From NCBI GenBank assembly GCA_963792885.1, contig CAWBXX010000002.1:1-64000 (forward strand): 64,000 bases of DNA, given 5' to 3'. Numbering within the stretch: the stretch's first letter is position 1; each line of letters starts with the position of its first letter. Source of the stretch: DASWJZ01 sp963792885 (GTDB lineage Bacteria > Pseudomonadota > Alphaproteobacteria > Rhizobiales > Afifellaceae). Below, piece by piece: positions 52,030-60,916 of this stretch. Below the pieces are notes generated by a model. It ran no database searches, had not been told where the DNA came from, and worked only from the letters and a program-made list of their open reading frames with translations. Made by a program: the position numbers and the translations under genes.

Positions 52030-52845
52030 TCAGGCTACAGACCTTTGATCGCGGCGGTTCCCCGCTGCGGACCATTCCCTTGCATGTTCGGTTGCGGCAA
52101 GCAGCGCGGCGAGGCACGTGCCCCACGCCTTCGCCTGCTCGTCGGTTGCGATGAGATCGTTGCGAATCTCGATCATCGCCGCGGCGAGCCCGCGGCTCTC
52201 CGCTTGCCGTGTCAGCGTGTAGTAGACGCGGTCGGCCGGCGAGTACGGCTCGTTGATGCCGACGGTAAAACTCGCTGCCCTGAGCCCTTCGATCAGCGGA
52301 TCGGCAAGGCGCCGGTCGGGCCCGAAGACGATGCCGATATCCCATGGTCGCCTCACGCCGCGATAGACGGGCGTGAAGCTGTGCACCGCGATTATCGCGA
52401 TCGCGCGCCCACAGTCGAGACGGTCGTCGACAAGCCTCTCGATCGCCGCGTGATACGGCGCATGCACTGACGCGATGCGACGGCGACGCTCCGCATCGGA
52501 GAGGGCCGTGTTGCCCGGTATCGTCGTCGTCTCGCTCGTGGACGCGATAAGGTCGGGCGCGTCGAGCGACCGGTTGCAGTCGATAACGAGGCGCGACACC
52601 GTGCAGTGGACGAGCGTCGCGTCGAGCTCCGAAGCGAGCTGCCGCGAGACGGCGAGCGCGCCTGGATCCCAGGCGATATGCCCCGCGCGCTCGGCGAACC
52701 CGAGCCCGAGCGAATCATATTCCGGCGGGATGGCGTTCGAGGCGTGATCGCAAAGAACCAGGAACGGACCCGTCGCCGCGTGGTTCTCCACGGCCACGGG
52801 CTCGGCTGCACGGGCCTCAACACCCGTTTTTGCCAATGCCTCCAC
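52030..52845 (-). CDS. N-formylglutamate amidohydrolase family protein
   Basis: 271 residues: LVLCDHASNAIPPEYDSLGL, HIAWDPGALAVSRQLA, VIDCNRS and AVHSFTPVYRG, the metal-dependent FGase fold. The classic reaction frees glutamate from N-formylglutamate in histidine breakdown, but there are no hut genes here. In this cluster it could instead split a gamma-glutamyl amide. GTG at 52845 is preceded by GGAGG. First gene of the minus-strand operon, divergent from the RpiR regulator. Confidence 0.87.
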   Translation of the reverse strand: MEALAKTGVEARAAEPVAVENHAATGPFLVLCDHASNAIPPEYDSLGLGFAERAGHIAWDPGALAVSRQLASELDATLVHCTVSRLVIDCNRSLDAPDLIASTSETTTIPGNTALSDAERRRRIASVHAPYHAAIERLVDDRLDCGRAIAIIAVHSFTPVYRGVRRPWDIGIVFGPDRRLADPLIEGLRAASFTVGINEPYSPADRVYYTLTRQAESRGLAAAMIEIRNDLIATDEQAKAWGTCLAALLAATEHAREWSAAGNRRDQRSVA

Positions 52846-52911
52846 GCAGGAGCCTCCGCCCCCTGGATCATTTCGTACAGATCGCGGGGGAATTCCCTAT
52901 CTCGAACATTC

Positions 52912-52953
52912 TGTTACAAAGACGACGAACCGTCAACCATTCGTCATGGAACA
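52912..52953. promoter_or_regulatory. Candidate operator before the RpiR gene
   Basis: Imperfect inverted repeat: TGTTAC...GACGAA on the left and TTCGTC...GGAACA on the right, ending just before the RpiR ATG in the divergent gap. A second 10-bp palindrome, GGGAATTCCC, lies at 52888-52897. Either could be the regulator's site. Confidence 0.35.
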
Positions 52954-53811
52954 ATGAGCGCCGGTCCCGCCCCCTCCGTTGCTGAAGCGATCCGCGATCG
53001 CCTCGACGAGCTGACCGCTTCCGAGCGCCGTGCCGCGCGCGCGCTTCTTGCCAACTATCCGATGCTGGGGCTCGGGACCGTGGCGGAGTTCTCGGCGCGA
53101 AGCGGCGTCAGCTCGCCCACCATTCTGCGCTTTGTCGGACGGCTCGGCTTCGGCACCTACGCCGATTTCCAGCGGCGGCTCCGCGACGAGGTCGAGGCGC
53201 AGCTGAAATCGCCGCTCGCCAAGGCTGAGCCGCCGGCGGCTTCCGGCAAGCTCCGCACCCACTCCGCATTCGCTGCCTCCGTCTGCGAGAACATCGCGGA
53301 GACCTTCCGCCATATGCCGGCCGGCGAGTTCGACGCCGTGGTGGCGCTCATCGCCGACGCCAAGCGGCCGCTCCACCTCCTCGGCGGACGCTTCACCGAT
53401 TCGATCGCGCGCTACATGGCCGCGCATCTCCGCATTCTCCGCTCCGACGTCGCGCATATTGCCGGCCAGCCCGCGCATTGGCGCGACCAGCTCATCGACT
53501 TCGGGCGCAAAGACGTGCTCGTGGTCTTCGATATCCGCCGCTATCAGGAAGACCTGATAGCGTTCGCGAAGGCCGCGGCGGAGCGGCAGACGTCGGTTGT
53601 GCTCCTCACGGATCAATGGCTGTCGCCGATAGCGCGGATTGCCCAGCACGTGCTGCCCGCGCGCATCCAGGTGCCGTCCCCCTGGGATTCAAGCGCGGCG
53701 CTCGTCGCCGTTGCAGAGGCTCTGATTGCCGCCGTGACCTCGCGCACCTGGCCGCTTTCGCAGGAACGGATCAAGGCGCTGGAGCGGCTTCGCCTGGCCG
53801 AGGACCGCTAG
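52954..53811 (+). CDS. RpiR/MurR-family transcriptional regulator
   Basis: 285 residues. An N-terminal HTH_6 domain (LTASERRAARALLANYP, VAEFSARSGVSSPTILRFVGRLGFGTYADFQRRL) and a C-terminal SIS domain (LHLLGGRFTDSIARYMAAHL, DVLVVFDIRRYQEDLIAFAKAA). SIS domains usually bind phosphosugars, but in this subfamily regulators beside FGase/permease genes also occur. It faces the amine catabolic operon and probably controls it. ATG 52954 is chosen by the family N-terminus. Confidence 0.87.
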   Translation: MSAGPAPSVAEAIRDRLDELTASERRAARALLANYPMLGLGTVAEFSARSGVSSPTILRFVGRLGFGTYADFQRRLRDEVEAQLKSPLAKAEPPAASGKLRTHSAFAASVCENIAETFRHMPAGEFDAVVALIADAKRPLHLLGGRFTDSIARYMAAHLRILRSDVAHIAGQPAHWRDQLIDFGRKDVLVVFDIRRYQEDLIAFAKAAAERQTSVVLLTDQWLSPIARIAQHVLPARIQVPSPWDSSAALVAVAEALIAAVTSRTWPLSQERIKALERLRLAEDR

Positions 53812-53908
53812 AAGTGGCGGTGACCGGCCGCCACAGTTTCTCGTGGCATATGTCTTCGCGCTGCAATGCATGGTAACAATTTTCCGGGGGGAAGGCAGGT
53901 CCAGGGCC

Positions 53909-54394
53909 ATGCGACTGACCAAGCAGACGAGCTACGCGCTTCGCATCCTTCTTCACTGCGCGCTCCATCCGGGCGAGCAGATGAAGGCTGCCGACATCGC
54001 GAAGGCCTACAACATCACCGAGTTCAACGTCCTGAAGATCATTCCGCTCCTCGTCCACGGCGGATTCATCAAGACGATGCGCGGTCGACGCGGCGGGTTG
54101 AGGCTGGCGCGCCCCGCGACCGAGATCCGTATCGGCGACGTCGTCCGCCTGACCGAGGAGACGCGCATCCAGGCGGATTGCTTCGGCCAGCTCCACGACG
54201 AGTGCCTGATCCAGCCCGCCGCGCCGATCAACCGCATCTTCGACAATGCGCTCGGCGCCTTCATCGAGGTGCTCGACCAGCACACGCTGCAGGATCTTGT
54301 GTCCGCGCGACCGCCCGCGCATGAGATCCGGCCGGAACATCGCTCGGCTGATTTCGACCTCGGCGGGATGCTCTCTACCGGTCCGCGAAACTAG
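53909..54394 (+). CDS. Rrf2-family transcriptional regulator, NsrR-like
   Basis: 161 residues with the Rrf2 winged helix (MRLTKQTSYALRILLHCAL, ITEFNVLKIIPLLVHGGFIKTMRGRRGGLRLA). Iron-sulfur members carry three cysteines; here the region reads DCFGQLHDECLIQPAAP, so two are present and the position that should be the third is alanine. Whether it still binds a cluster is open. NsrR proteins sense nitric oxide. It is alone, and its TAG shares CTAG with the stop of the convergent epimerase. Confidence 0.82.
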   Translation: MRLTKQTSYALRILLHCALHPGEQMKAADIAKAYNITEFNVLKIIPLLVHGGFIKTMRGRRGGLRLARPATEIRIGDVVRLTEETRIQADCFGQLHDECLIQPAAPINRIFDNALGAFIEVLDQHTLQDLVSARPPAHEIRPEHRSADFDLGGMLSTGPRN

Positions 54395-55281
54395 CGCGCC
54401 GCAGCGACAAGCTCCGCGATCGTCATCTCAAATCGCTTCGAGCCACCGAAGCGGACGCCAAGCGCATGGAGCGCATCGGAGCGCATCTCGCCCGAAGGCG
54501 CAGGCGCGTCCGCGGGAAGCGGCCCGGCAACACCGGCGATCTTCTGCACTGCGCCGACGATATCGCGCGTCGACACGACGACGTCGCTGCAATTGAACGC
54601 ACGTCCGGCGACGTTCGCAGGATCGACGGTGAGCAGCCGTAAGACGGACTCCGCGACGTCGTCGCCATGTACCTCCGTGCCGGCGCGCGGCTCGATCGGC
54701 TCGCCCTTCAGCGCGCGCTGAACGAGCGCGAACCATTTGCTCTTCTCCGCCGGCTCAAGAATTCCGTAGACGCCGGTCGGACGCAGCGCCGCGACCGGCC
54801 ATCCCTCGTGGCCGAAACTGCGCACGAATGCCTCTAGCGCGACCTTCGCCGCGCCGTAATGCGTGTCCGGCGAGACCGGCGCATCATCGAAGAGCGGACC
54901 GATAGCGCTCGCACCGAAGACGGCGCGGCTCGATAAAACGACGGCACGCTTGACGCCCGCCTTCCGCGCCGTAGCGAGAAGCGCGAGCCCGCCACCGACA
55001 TTCGTGCGGAGGTAAGCGGCGAGATCGTCACCCTCGCCGCCACGGTAGCGGCCGGGCACGTGATCGAGCGCCGCATGGACCAGCATGTCCGCGCCTTCGA
55101 TCAGCGCCTCGGCGGATTCGGGCAAGCCGAGATCGCCCTCGATCCATTCAATGCCTTGAGGCATTCCGCGAAGGTCGGAGGACGCGCGTCGCCAGGCCCG
55201 CACGCTCTCTCCCGCCTCTAGCAGTCGCTTCACGATGAACCGGCCGACGTATCCCGTCGCGCCGGTTACGGCGACCGTCAC
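54391..55281 (-). CDS. NAD-dependent epimerase/dehydratase family protein
   Basis: 296 residues, extended SDR: VTVAVTGATGYVGRFIVKRLLEAG at the N-terminus, D at GDLGLPES, active-site YGAAKVALE (YxxxK) after VLSSRAVFG. Its product cannot be named. The GTG at 55281 overlaps the glycosyltransferase TGA by four bases, so the two act together, perhaps in making a surface sugar. Confidence 0.85.
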   Translation of the reverse strand: MTVAVTGATGYVGRFIVKRLLEAGESVRAWRRASSDLRGMPQGIEWIEGDLGLPESAEALIEGADMLVHAALDHVPGRYRGGEGDDLAAYLRTNVGGGLALLATARKAGVKRAVVLSSRAVFGASAIGPLFDDAPVSPDTHYGAAKVALEAFVRSFGHEGWPVAALRPTGVYGILEPAEKSKWFALVQRALKGEPIEPRAGTEVHGDDVAESVLRLLTVDPANVAGRAFNCSDVVVSTRDIVGAVQKIAGVAGPLPADAPAPSGEMRSDALHALGVRFGGSKRFEMTIAELVAAAR

Positions 55282-56141
55282 GCAATAAGGCCCTTGTGGC
55301 GGTCCTTGCCGCGGGTGGGCGGAAGCACGACCGGCAGGTCCTCGGGCGGCGCCTCGCCCTCGAACATCCGCCACCAGAGATCGATCAGCGGCTGGAGTAG
55401 CTCGCGCTTCGGGTTCTCCACCGCCCACGGCTTTTCATACTGGTAATGCACCACGCGGATCGACTTCCACACCCAAAGCTCCGGCAGGTTGAAGTAGACG
55501 TACTGCATGGTGTTGAAGGTGTAGGGAAGCTTGTGCCAGTCGGGGAACGCGGATTCCAGGAAGGTCTGGTCCGTGCGCCGCCAGAAGACGCCAGGCCGGT
55601 CGAGCCTCTCGACCAGCGACTCGTAGGTAGCAACGTTCGGCTCGGCGACGAAGACGCCGGAGTTCAGTCGGTGGAAGTCGGCGAGCGTCTCGTAGACGTT
55701 CGGCGCGCCGGAAAATTCCGGAAAGCCGAAGAGCATGTCGATCGGCTTCACGACGAGCAAGTCGGCGTCGAGGAACACGACCTTCTCGTATTCGGTGAGC
55801 TTCCAGAGCTCGAGCTTGCAGAAATTGTCGATCGGGTCGTGGAAGGCCGGCTTGTTGCCCTTGTTGAAAGGCGCCGCGCGATGCAGTGCCTCGCGGCTGT
55901 GGCTCTCGCGAAAGGCCTCGGAAAGAACCGGCTGTTCGGCCGGCACGATGCGGCAGCCTTCACGCCGCAACTCGTCGAGATGCTCGGCTTCCCCGGTCGC
56001 GAGCACCACGAGCGGCGCGTCTGTACCGGTCAAGCGCAGGGAGCGCGCGAGCGCCAAGGCGCCGCGCCCGTATTCCTCGTTGGTGACGAGCGTCGCATAG
56101 GCGCGGCGCGCAGCCGACACCCGTTCCTTCTCGGTGTTCAA
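55278..56141 (-). CDS. Glycosyltransferase family 8 (glycogenin-like)
   Basis: 287 residues: ATLVTNEEYGRGALALARSL at the start, the DxD motif in KVVFLDADLLVVKPIDMLF, LNSGVFVAEPN and a late VVHYQYEKPW corresponding to the family HYxG-x-x-KPW. It transfers a sugar from a nucleotide donor with retention of configuration, probably using a manganese ion. Acceptor unknown. Confidence 0.85.
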   Translation of the reverse strand: MNTEKERVSAARRAYATLVTNEEYGRGALALARSLRLTGTDAPLVVLATGEAEHLDELRREGCRIVPAEQPVLSEAFRESHSREALHRAAPFNKGNKPAFHDPIDNFCKLELWKLTEYEKVVFLDADLLVVKPIDMLFGFPEFSGAPNVYETLADFHRLNSGVFVAEPNVATYESLVERLDRPGVFWRRTDQTFLESAFPDWHKLPYTFNTMQYVYFNLPELWVWKSIRVVHYQYEKPWAVENPKRELLQPLIDLWWRMFEGEAPPEDLPVVLPPTRGKDRHKGLIA

Positions 56142-56252
56142 CCGGCCCTCTCGAATCGTCCGCCCTGCCCTTGCTCTTCGTAAAGCACGGGAGCCTCCCC
56201 GACCATGGAAAAGGTAACGCCCGGCAAAATGGTTCCCTCAAACGCCGAGGTT

Positions 56253-56708
56253 TCAGCGCTTTGTCGGGGCCTCGGCGAGGCGCGCCCGGTCCTCCGGCGG
56301 AAGCGCAGAGAGCGCGTCATAGGTCGCCTTTTGCACGGCTTCCTGCATGGCCGAAGCCGTGGCGCGAAGCGCCGCGAGGCGCTCGTCGAGCGCGGCGCGG
56401 TCCGGCTCGGGCGCGGCGGCAAGCCGCATGATCTCGGCGCGGATGTCACGCATCTCCTTGAGCCGAGCCTCGAGGTCGGGACCGAGCGGTTTCAGCTTCG
56501 CCGCGATCCGATCGACTGCCTCGGGCGGCAGCCGGTCGTCGAAGCGCCGCAACTCGAAGGTCGCGACTCGCTCACCGGAAAACGCGTGCCGGCGATGCTT
56601 CAGCGCGTCGACCGCGAACATGCCGATGAAGAATCCGTTCAGCACCAGCGAGGCGACAAGCGCGACGGCCGGCCAGCGCCGGCGCAGGAACCCTGCGACC
56701 CCGTTCAT
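56253..56708 (-). CDS. Periplasmic heavy-metal sensor-like protein (CnrX/Metal_resist type)
   Basis: 151 residues: one N-terminal membrane anchor (about 13-33, VALVASLVLNGFFIGMFAVDA) and a four-helix periplasmic domain rich in charged residues. LRRFDDRLPPEAVDRIAAKL and RLAALRATASAMQEAVQKATYDALSALPPEDRARL match the Metal_resist/Spy-like superfamily. Only a few histidines are near the anchor (HRRHAF), so the metal ligand set differs from CnrX. It overlaps the gene upstream by four bases (ATGA). Confidence 0.75.
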   Translation of the reverse strand: MNGVAGFLRRRWPAVALVASLVLNGFFIGMFAVDALKHRRHAFSGERVATFELRRFDDRLPPEAVDRIAAKLKPLGPDLEARLKEMRDIRAEIMRLAAAPEPDRAALDERLAALRATASAMQEAVQKATYDALSALPPEDRARLAEAPTKR

Positions 56709-56986
56709 TGCCCATCCGTCCCGTCGAGCGCGTAAAGCGGATCGACGATGGCAACGTCGAAGCTGTCGGCTTGCCGGTCGGGAAGCATGAGGTCGACCGC
56801 ACCGCCGAGCATACCGGCAACGAGGATAGCGGCAGCGATGCGCCGCCATGAGATCTCGAGAAAGATACCGGCCGGGCGGCGCTGCAGTACTTTGCGGCGG
56901 ACGCGCCCAAGCGCGCCGGAACGCTGGATCTCGGCATCGACGGCGGCTGCGTACGCCGCGAGGCGGCGGTGAAGACCGTCAGTCAT
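56705..56986 (-). CDS. Small single-pass membrane protein, candidate anti-sigma factor (CnrY-like position)
   Basis: 93 residues: a basic cytoplasmic N-terminal part of about 45 residues (HRRLAAYAAAVDAEIQRSG, RVRRKVLQRRP), one membrane helix (IAAAILVAGMLGGAVDL) and a short periplasmic tail. Size and layout equal those of CnrY, which holds an ECF sigma factor at the membrane until the periplasmic sensor signals. No zinc-binding anti-sigma motif is present. Its ATG lies inside the end of the sigma gene. Confidence 0.65.
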   Translation of the reverse strand: MTDGLHRRLAAYAAAVDAEIQRSGALGRVRRKVLQRRPAGIFLEISWRRIAAAILVAGMLGGAVDLMLPDRQADSFDVAIVDPLYALDGTDGQ

Positions 56987-57540
56987 GACCCTCCTCCATG
57001 AGCCATCGCCGCAATTGCCGCCGCGCCCGCGACAGCATCGACTCGAACGCCGCCTCGCTGACGCTCATCACCTCCGCCGCCTCGCGCTGCGCGAGCCCCT
57101 GGATATGGAAGAGCAGCACGGCGGTTCGCTGGCGCGCCGGCAGTCGAGCGATCGCCTCGCGGACCGAACGCGTCGCCTCGTTGCGCACGAGCGCCGCATC
57201 GACCGCTTCCGAACTCGTCGGGAACGTCTTCGAGCGCCGCTTCGTCGACGAAGGCGCGACGACGGCGTAGCCGGTCGATCGACCGGTTGTAGCAGACGCG
57301 ATGCAGCCAGGTTCCGACCTTCGCGTCCGGCGTCCAACGCGCAGCATTCTCCCAGAGGCGGATCAGCGTGTCCTGCACCACGTCTTCCGCTTCGTCGAGG
57401 CTCCCGAGCATGCCCTGCGCGAAGCGCAGCAGCCGCGGCGCCTCGCGGTCGATCAATCGCTGGAAGGCGAGGGAGTCACCGGTGGCGATCCGGCGGATTT
57501 CCTCGACTTCGATCGTGTTGCGGTTGTCGTCCTTGGCCAC
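56979..57540 (-). CDS. ECF RNA polymerase sigma factor (frameshifted)
   Basis: Restored length about 186 residues. Region 2: RLIDREAPRLLRFAQGML, EDVVQDTLIRLWENA and GTWLHRVCYNRSIDRLRRR; region 4: AIARLPARQRTAVLLFHIQGLAQREAAEVM then ESMLSRARRQLRRWL. The frame changes at about 57206-57218 in the linker between the regions, where DE joins SEAVDAALVRN. GTG at 57540 has GGAG upstream. It directs transcription of a stress or metal regulon, likely controlled by the two proteins encoded immediately downstream. Confidence 0.85.
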
Positions 57541-57654
57541 AAGGAATCCTGCTCCAAGAGAAGCGGACCGAAGATGCCCGATCTTCGCTTGAACCGCGAA
57601 TGAACTGCGCGATACCGAAAGGAACCGCCGCGCTCGCCGATCGCACGCCCTCGG

Positions 57655-57673
57655 CCTCCCCCTCGGGGGGAGG
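57655..57673. repeat. GC hairpin between RND permease and sigma operons
   Basis: CCTCCCCC, TCG, GGGGGAGG: a compact palindrome 50 bases beyond the RND permease stop. It looks like a short form of the REP-like element and may end the RND transcript, though no T run follows. Confidence 0.6.
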
Positions 57674-57720
57674 GCGAAATCCGCGCGAGCGCAGCGCGAT
57701 TGGACGGCCGCGTTCATCGG

Positions 57721-60700
57721 CTACTCCGCCGCGACCGCATGCGGCCTGCGGCGACCTCCGCCGAGGAGCAGGTCGGCATCGGCAACGTCGCCGAGCTCCG
57801 ATTCGAGCCGCTCCGCTTCCGCCGTGCGCGGCTTGGCGAAGCGTGCGAGGAGCAGATAGGCGACGGGCGTCACGAAGAGCGTGATCAGCACCGCGAAGCC
57901 GAGGCCGCCGACCACGATCCAGCCGAGCGCCTGCCGCGCTTCCGCGCCCGCGCCGCCCATCAGAACCAGCGGCACGCCGCCGGCGATCGTCGCGATCATC
58001 GTCATCACCACGGGACGCAGCCGGATGCGGCAAGCTTCGCGGATCGCGTCCTCCACACGGAAGCCGCGCTCCCTCAGCTGGTTCGCGAACTCGACGATCA
58101 GGATGCCGTTCTTCGCCATGATGCCGACCAGCATGACGAGCCCGATCTGGCTGTAGATGTTGAGCGAGCCGCCGGAGAGCGCGATGGCAAAGACGGCCGC
58201 CGCCAGCCCGAACGGCACGGTGAACATGATGATGATGGCGCTCGTGAAGCTCTCGAACTGCGCGGCAAGCACGAGGAGCACGACGACGAGCGCAAAGCCG
58301 AAGGTGATCGCGACGCCGCTTGCGGTCTCGTTCAGCGCCGCCGCCTCGCCGAGATAGCGGATCCCCATGTCGGGTCCAAGATGCGTTGCGGCGACCGCTT
58401 CGAGGTTATCCATCGCGTGGCGGAGATCGACGCCCGGCTTCAAGGTCGCCGCGATCGGTACGGCGCGCCGCTGCCCTTCGCGCGGCAACTCCGGCGCCAC
58501 CGCCTGCTCGCTCACCGTGACGAAGGAGGCGAGCGGCACCATGCGCCCTGTGGACGTGCGCACGAACACGTTCTCAAGGTCGCCCGGATCGTCGATCATC
58601 CCGTCGGGCGCCTGCACGCGCACCGGAATCGCGTCGCCGCCGACGTAGAATTTTCCGATCTCCTTACCGTCGAGGAGCATCGAGAGTGTCGAGCCGAGGG
58701 AGTCCACCGAGACGCCGAGGTCGGAGGCCCTCTCGCGGTCGATCATGACGGAGAGCTCAGGCTGCGTCGTGTCGTAGTTGAGCGAGACGGTGTCGAAGCT
58801 CGGCTCGCTTTCGAGCGCTTGCTGCAGCTCCACCGCCTTGTCGGCAAGCGCGCCATAGTCGTTACCGGTGATGGCAAAGCGCAGCCCCTGGCCGCCGCCG
58901 CGGATGCCGAGGCTGTTCGCCGAGCGCATTGATATCTGCACGCCGGCGATCTTCTGAAGCTTCGGAGTGAGCTCACGCACGATGTCCTGAGAGCTGCGCG
59001 ACCGTTCTTCCCAAGGCGCGAGCGTCAGCACGACGAAACCGGAGTTCGGATTGAACATGCCGGCAAGCAGAAACATGTTCGTCACCTCGCCGCTCTTCCT
59101 GAGCGGTTCGACGGCGGCCTCGATCTGCCGCATCTCCATGTCCATGAAGTCGACGCTGACGCCTTGCGGCGCGTTGACCGAGATCGGGATGAAACCGCGA
59201 TCCTCGTTCGGCGTGAGCTGCTCGGGTAGCTGCGTGTAGACGATGACCGCAGCACCCGCGAAGATGAGCGCAGCCACGACGACGACCGCCGGCGCGGCAA
59301 GCGCCTTCGCCAGCAGGCGATGATAGAGCGCCTCGATTCCCGCGCCGATCGCGCCGAGGCGACGGAGCAGCGGGTTCTTGAGATAAGCGGTCTCGCCCTC
59401 GTGCTCCCTCAGGATGCGCGAGGCGAGCATCGGGCAGAGCGTCAGCGCCACGAAGGCCGAAAGGCAGACCGCGAACGCCATCACGAAGCCGAACTCCGAG
59501 AAGAGCCGGCCGGCCGTGCCCTGGAAGAAAGAGATCGGGATGAATACCGCCGCAAGCGTCGCGGTCGTGGCGATCACCGCGAAGAACACCTGCTTCGCAC
59601 CGAGCACGGCCGCCGCGCGTGCACCCATGCCCATGGCGCGATGGCGCTCGATGTTCTCAAGCACCACGATCGCGTCGTCGACGACGAGGCCGGTCGCGAG
59701 CACGATCGCAAGCAGCGTCAGGATGTTGATCGAGAATCCAGCGAGATAGATCGCGGCGAGCGTGCCGATGAGTGCGATCGGCACCGTCACCGCCGGGATG
59801 ATCGTCGCCCGCATCGACCGCAGGAAGAGGAAGATCACCGCAACGACGATGAGCGTCGCCTCGAGCAGGGTCTCCAGCACCTTTTGGAGCGCGCCGCCGA
59901 TGAAGGTCGAATCGTCCGACGTGACGCGAATGTGGACGCCCGGCGGCAGCGAGCGATCGATCTCGTCGACCACCTTGCGCACACCGGCGGAGATGTCGAG
60001 CGTGTTCGACTGCGCCTGCCTGACGATGCCGAGCCCGACGCCGGTCTGCCCATTGATGCGAATCGAGCTTGTCTCTTCCGCAGGGCCGAAGATTACGTCG
60101 GCGATGTCGCCAACCCGCGTCGACTTGTTGATCTGGATCGCCTCGATGTCGTCAGCGCTCTTGACGCTCGCGTCGGCGCGAACGAGCAGCGACTGGTCGC
60201 CGGCCGAGAGATTGCCGGCCGGAACGTCGGAGGCGACGGTCGCGAGTGCGCTCGAAAGATCGGCGATGGAGATACCACGCGCCGCCATCGCGTTCGGGTC
60301 GATGAGCACGCGCACAAGCGGCTCGCGATCGCCGAAGGTGGTGACCTCGGCGACGCCCTCGACGGCCGAGAGCCGGTCGACGACGTTGTCTTTCACGAGC
60401 TTGGTCAGATCCTGGATCGACATGTTCTGCGCAGTGACCGCGAGCCGCATGATCGCGTCGGAATTGTCGTCGGCCTTGACGATGGAAATGTTGTCCACCT
60501 CGTCGGGAAGCTGGCGTTCGACGTTGCCGACGGCATCGCGGAGGTCGTTCGCCGCGACGTTGATGTCGACCGACTCGGAAAACTCGACGACGACGCGGCT
60601 CGATCCGGAGCGGCTTGTCGAGGAGATCGACTTCACGCCCGGCACGCGCGCCGCAGCCCCCTCAAGGACATCGGTGACCTGCCGGTCAATCGTCTCCGGT

Positions 60701-60912
60701 GTCGCGCCGTCGTAGCTTGCGCGGATGGTAATGACCGGGCGGTCGACGTCGGGAAGCTCGCGGATCTCCACGCCGCGGAAGGCGGCGAGCCCGGCGATAA
60801 CGATCAGGAGGTTCGCGACGATCGCAAGCACCGGGCGACGCACCGAGAGCGCCGAGATGCCCTTGGTCGCCTCGGCGAGCCACACGCGCGCGTCTTCAAG
60901 ATGCATCGCCAT
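57721..60912 (-). CDS. RND efflux permease, HAE-1 type (second pump)
   Basis: 1063 residues. LSVRRPVLAIVANLLIVIAGL starts the first helix; GLVVDDAIVVLENIERHR is the proton relay, and LVMLVGIMAKNGILIVEFAN the second-half equivalent. Periplasmic porter domains are complete. These features are of the drug-efflux class; the heavy-metal class has a different TM4 motif. The start lies five bases after the adaptor stop. Neighbouring CnrHYX-like and CDF genes hint that metals may regulate or be handled here. Confidence 0.92.
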   Translation of the reverse strand: MAMHLEDARVWLAEATKGISALSVRRPVLAIVANLLIVIAGLAAFRGVEIRELPDVDRPVITIRASYDGATPETIDRQVTDVLEGAAARVPGVKSISSTSRSGSSRVVVEFSESVDINVAANDLRDAVGNVERQLPDEVDNISIVKADDNSDAIMRLAVTAQNMSIQDLTKLVKDNVVDRLSAVEGVAEVTTFGDREPLVRVLIDPNAMAARGISIADLSSALATVASDVPAGNLSAGDQSLLVRADASVKSADDIEAIQINKSTRVGDIADVIFGPAEETSSIRINGQTGVGLGIVRQAQSNTLDISAGVRKVVDEIDRSLPPGVHIRVTSDDSTFIGGALQKVLETLLEATLIVVAVIFLFLRSMRATIIPAVTVPIALIGTLAAIYLAGFSINILTLLAIVLATGLVVDDAIVVLENIERHRAMGMGARAAAVLGAKQVFFAVIATTATLAAVFIPISFFQGTAGRLFSEFGFVMAFAVCLSAFVALTLCPMLASRILREHEGETAYLKNPLLRRLGAIGAGIEALYHRLLAKALAAPAVVVVAALIFAGAAVIVYTQLPEQLTPNEDRGFIPISVNAPQGVSVDFMDMEMRQIEAAVEPLRKSGEVTNMFLLAGMFNPNSGFVVLTLAPWEERSRSSQDIVRELTPKLQKIAGVQISMRSANSLGIRGGGQGLRFAITGNDYGALADKAVELQQALESEPSFDTVSLNYDTTQPELSVMIDRERASDLGVSVDSLGSTLSMLLDGKEIGKFYVGGDAIPVRVQAPDGMIDDPGDLENVFVRTSTGRMVPLASFVTVSEQAVAPELPREGQRRAVPIAATLKPGVDLRHAMDNLEAVAATHLGPDMGIRYLGEAAALNETASGVAITFGFALVVVLLVLAAQFESFTSAIIIMFTVPFGLAAAVFAIALSGGSLNIYSQIGLVMLVGIMAKNGILIVEFANQLRERGFRVEDAIREACRIRLRPVVMTMIATIAGGVPLVLMGGAGAEARQALGWIVVGGLGFAVLITLFVTPVAYLLLARFAKPRTAEAERLESELGDVADADLLLGGGRRRPHAVAAE

Positions 60913-60916
60913 CCCT

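Noticed and set aside
52888..52897. GGGAATTCCC as a certain RpiR operator
   Set aside because: A 10-base palindrome can arise by chance and a second candidate lies nearby, so I list it only as a possibility.
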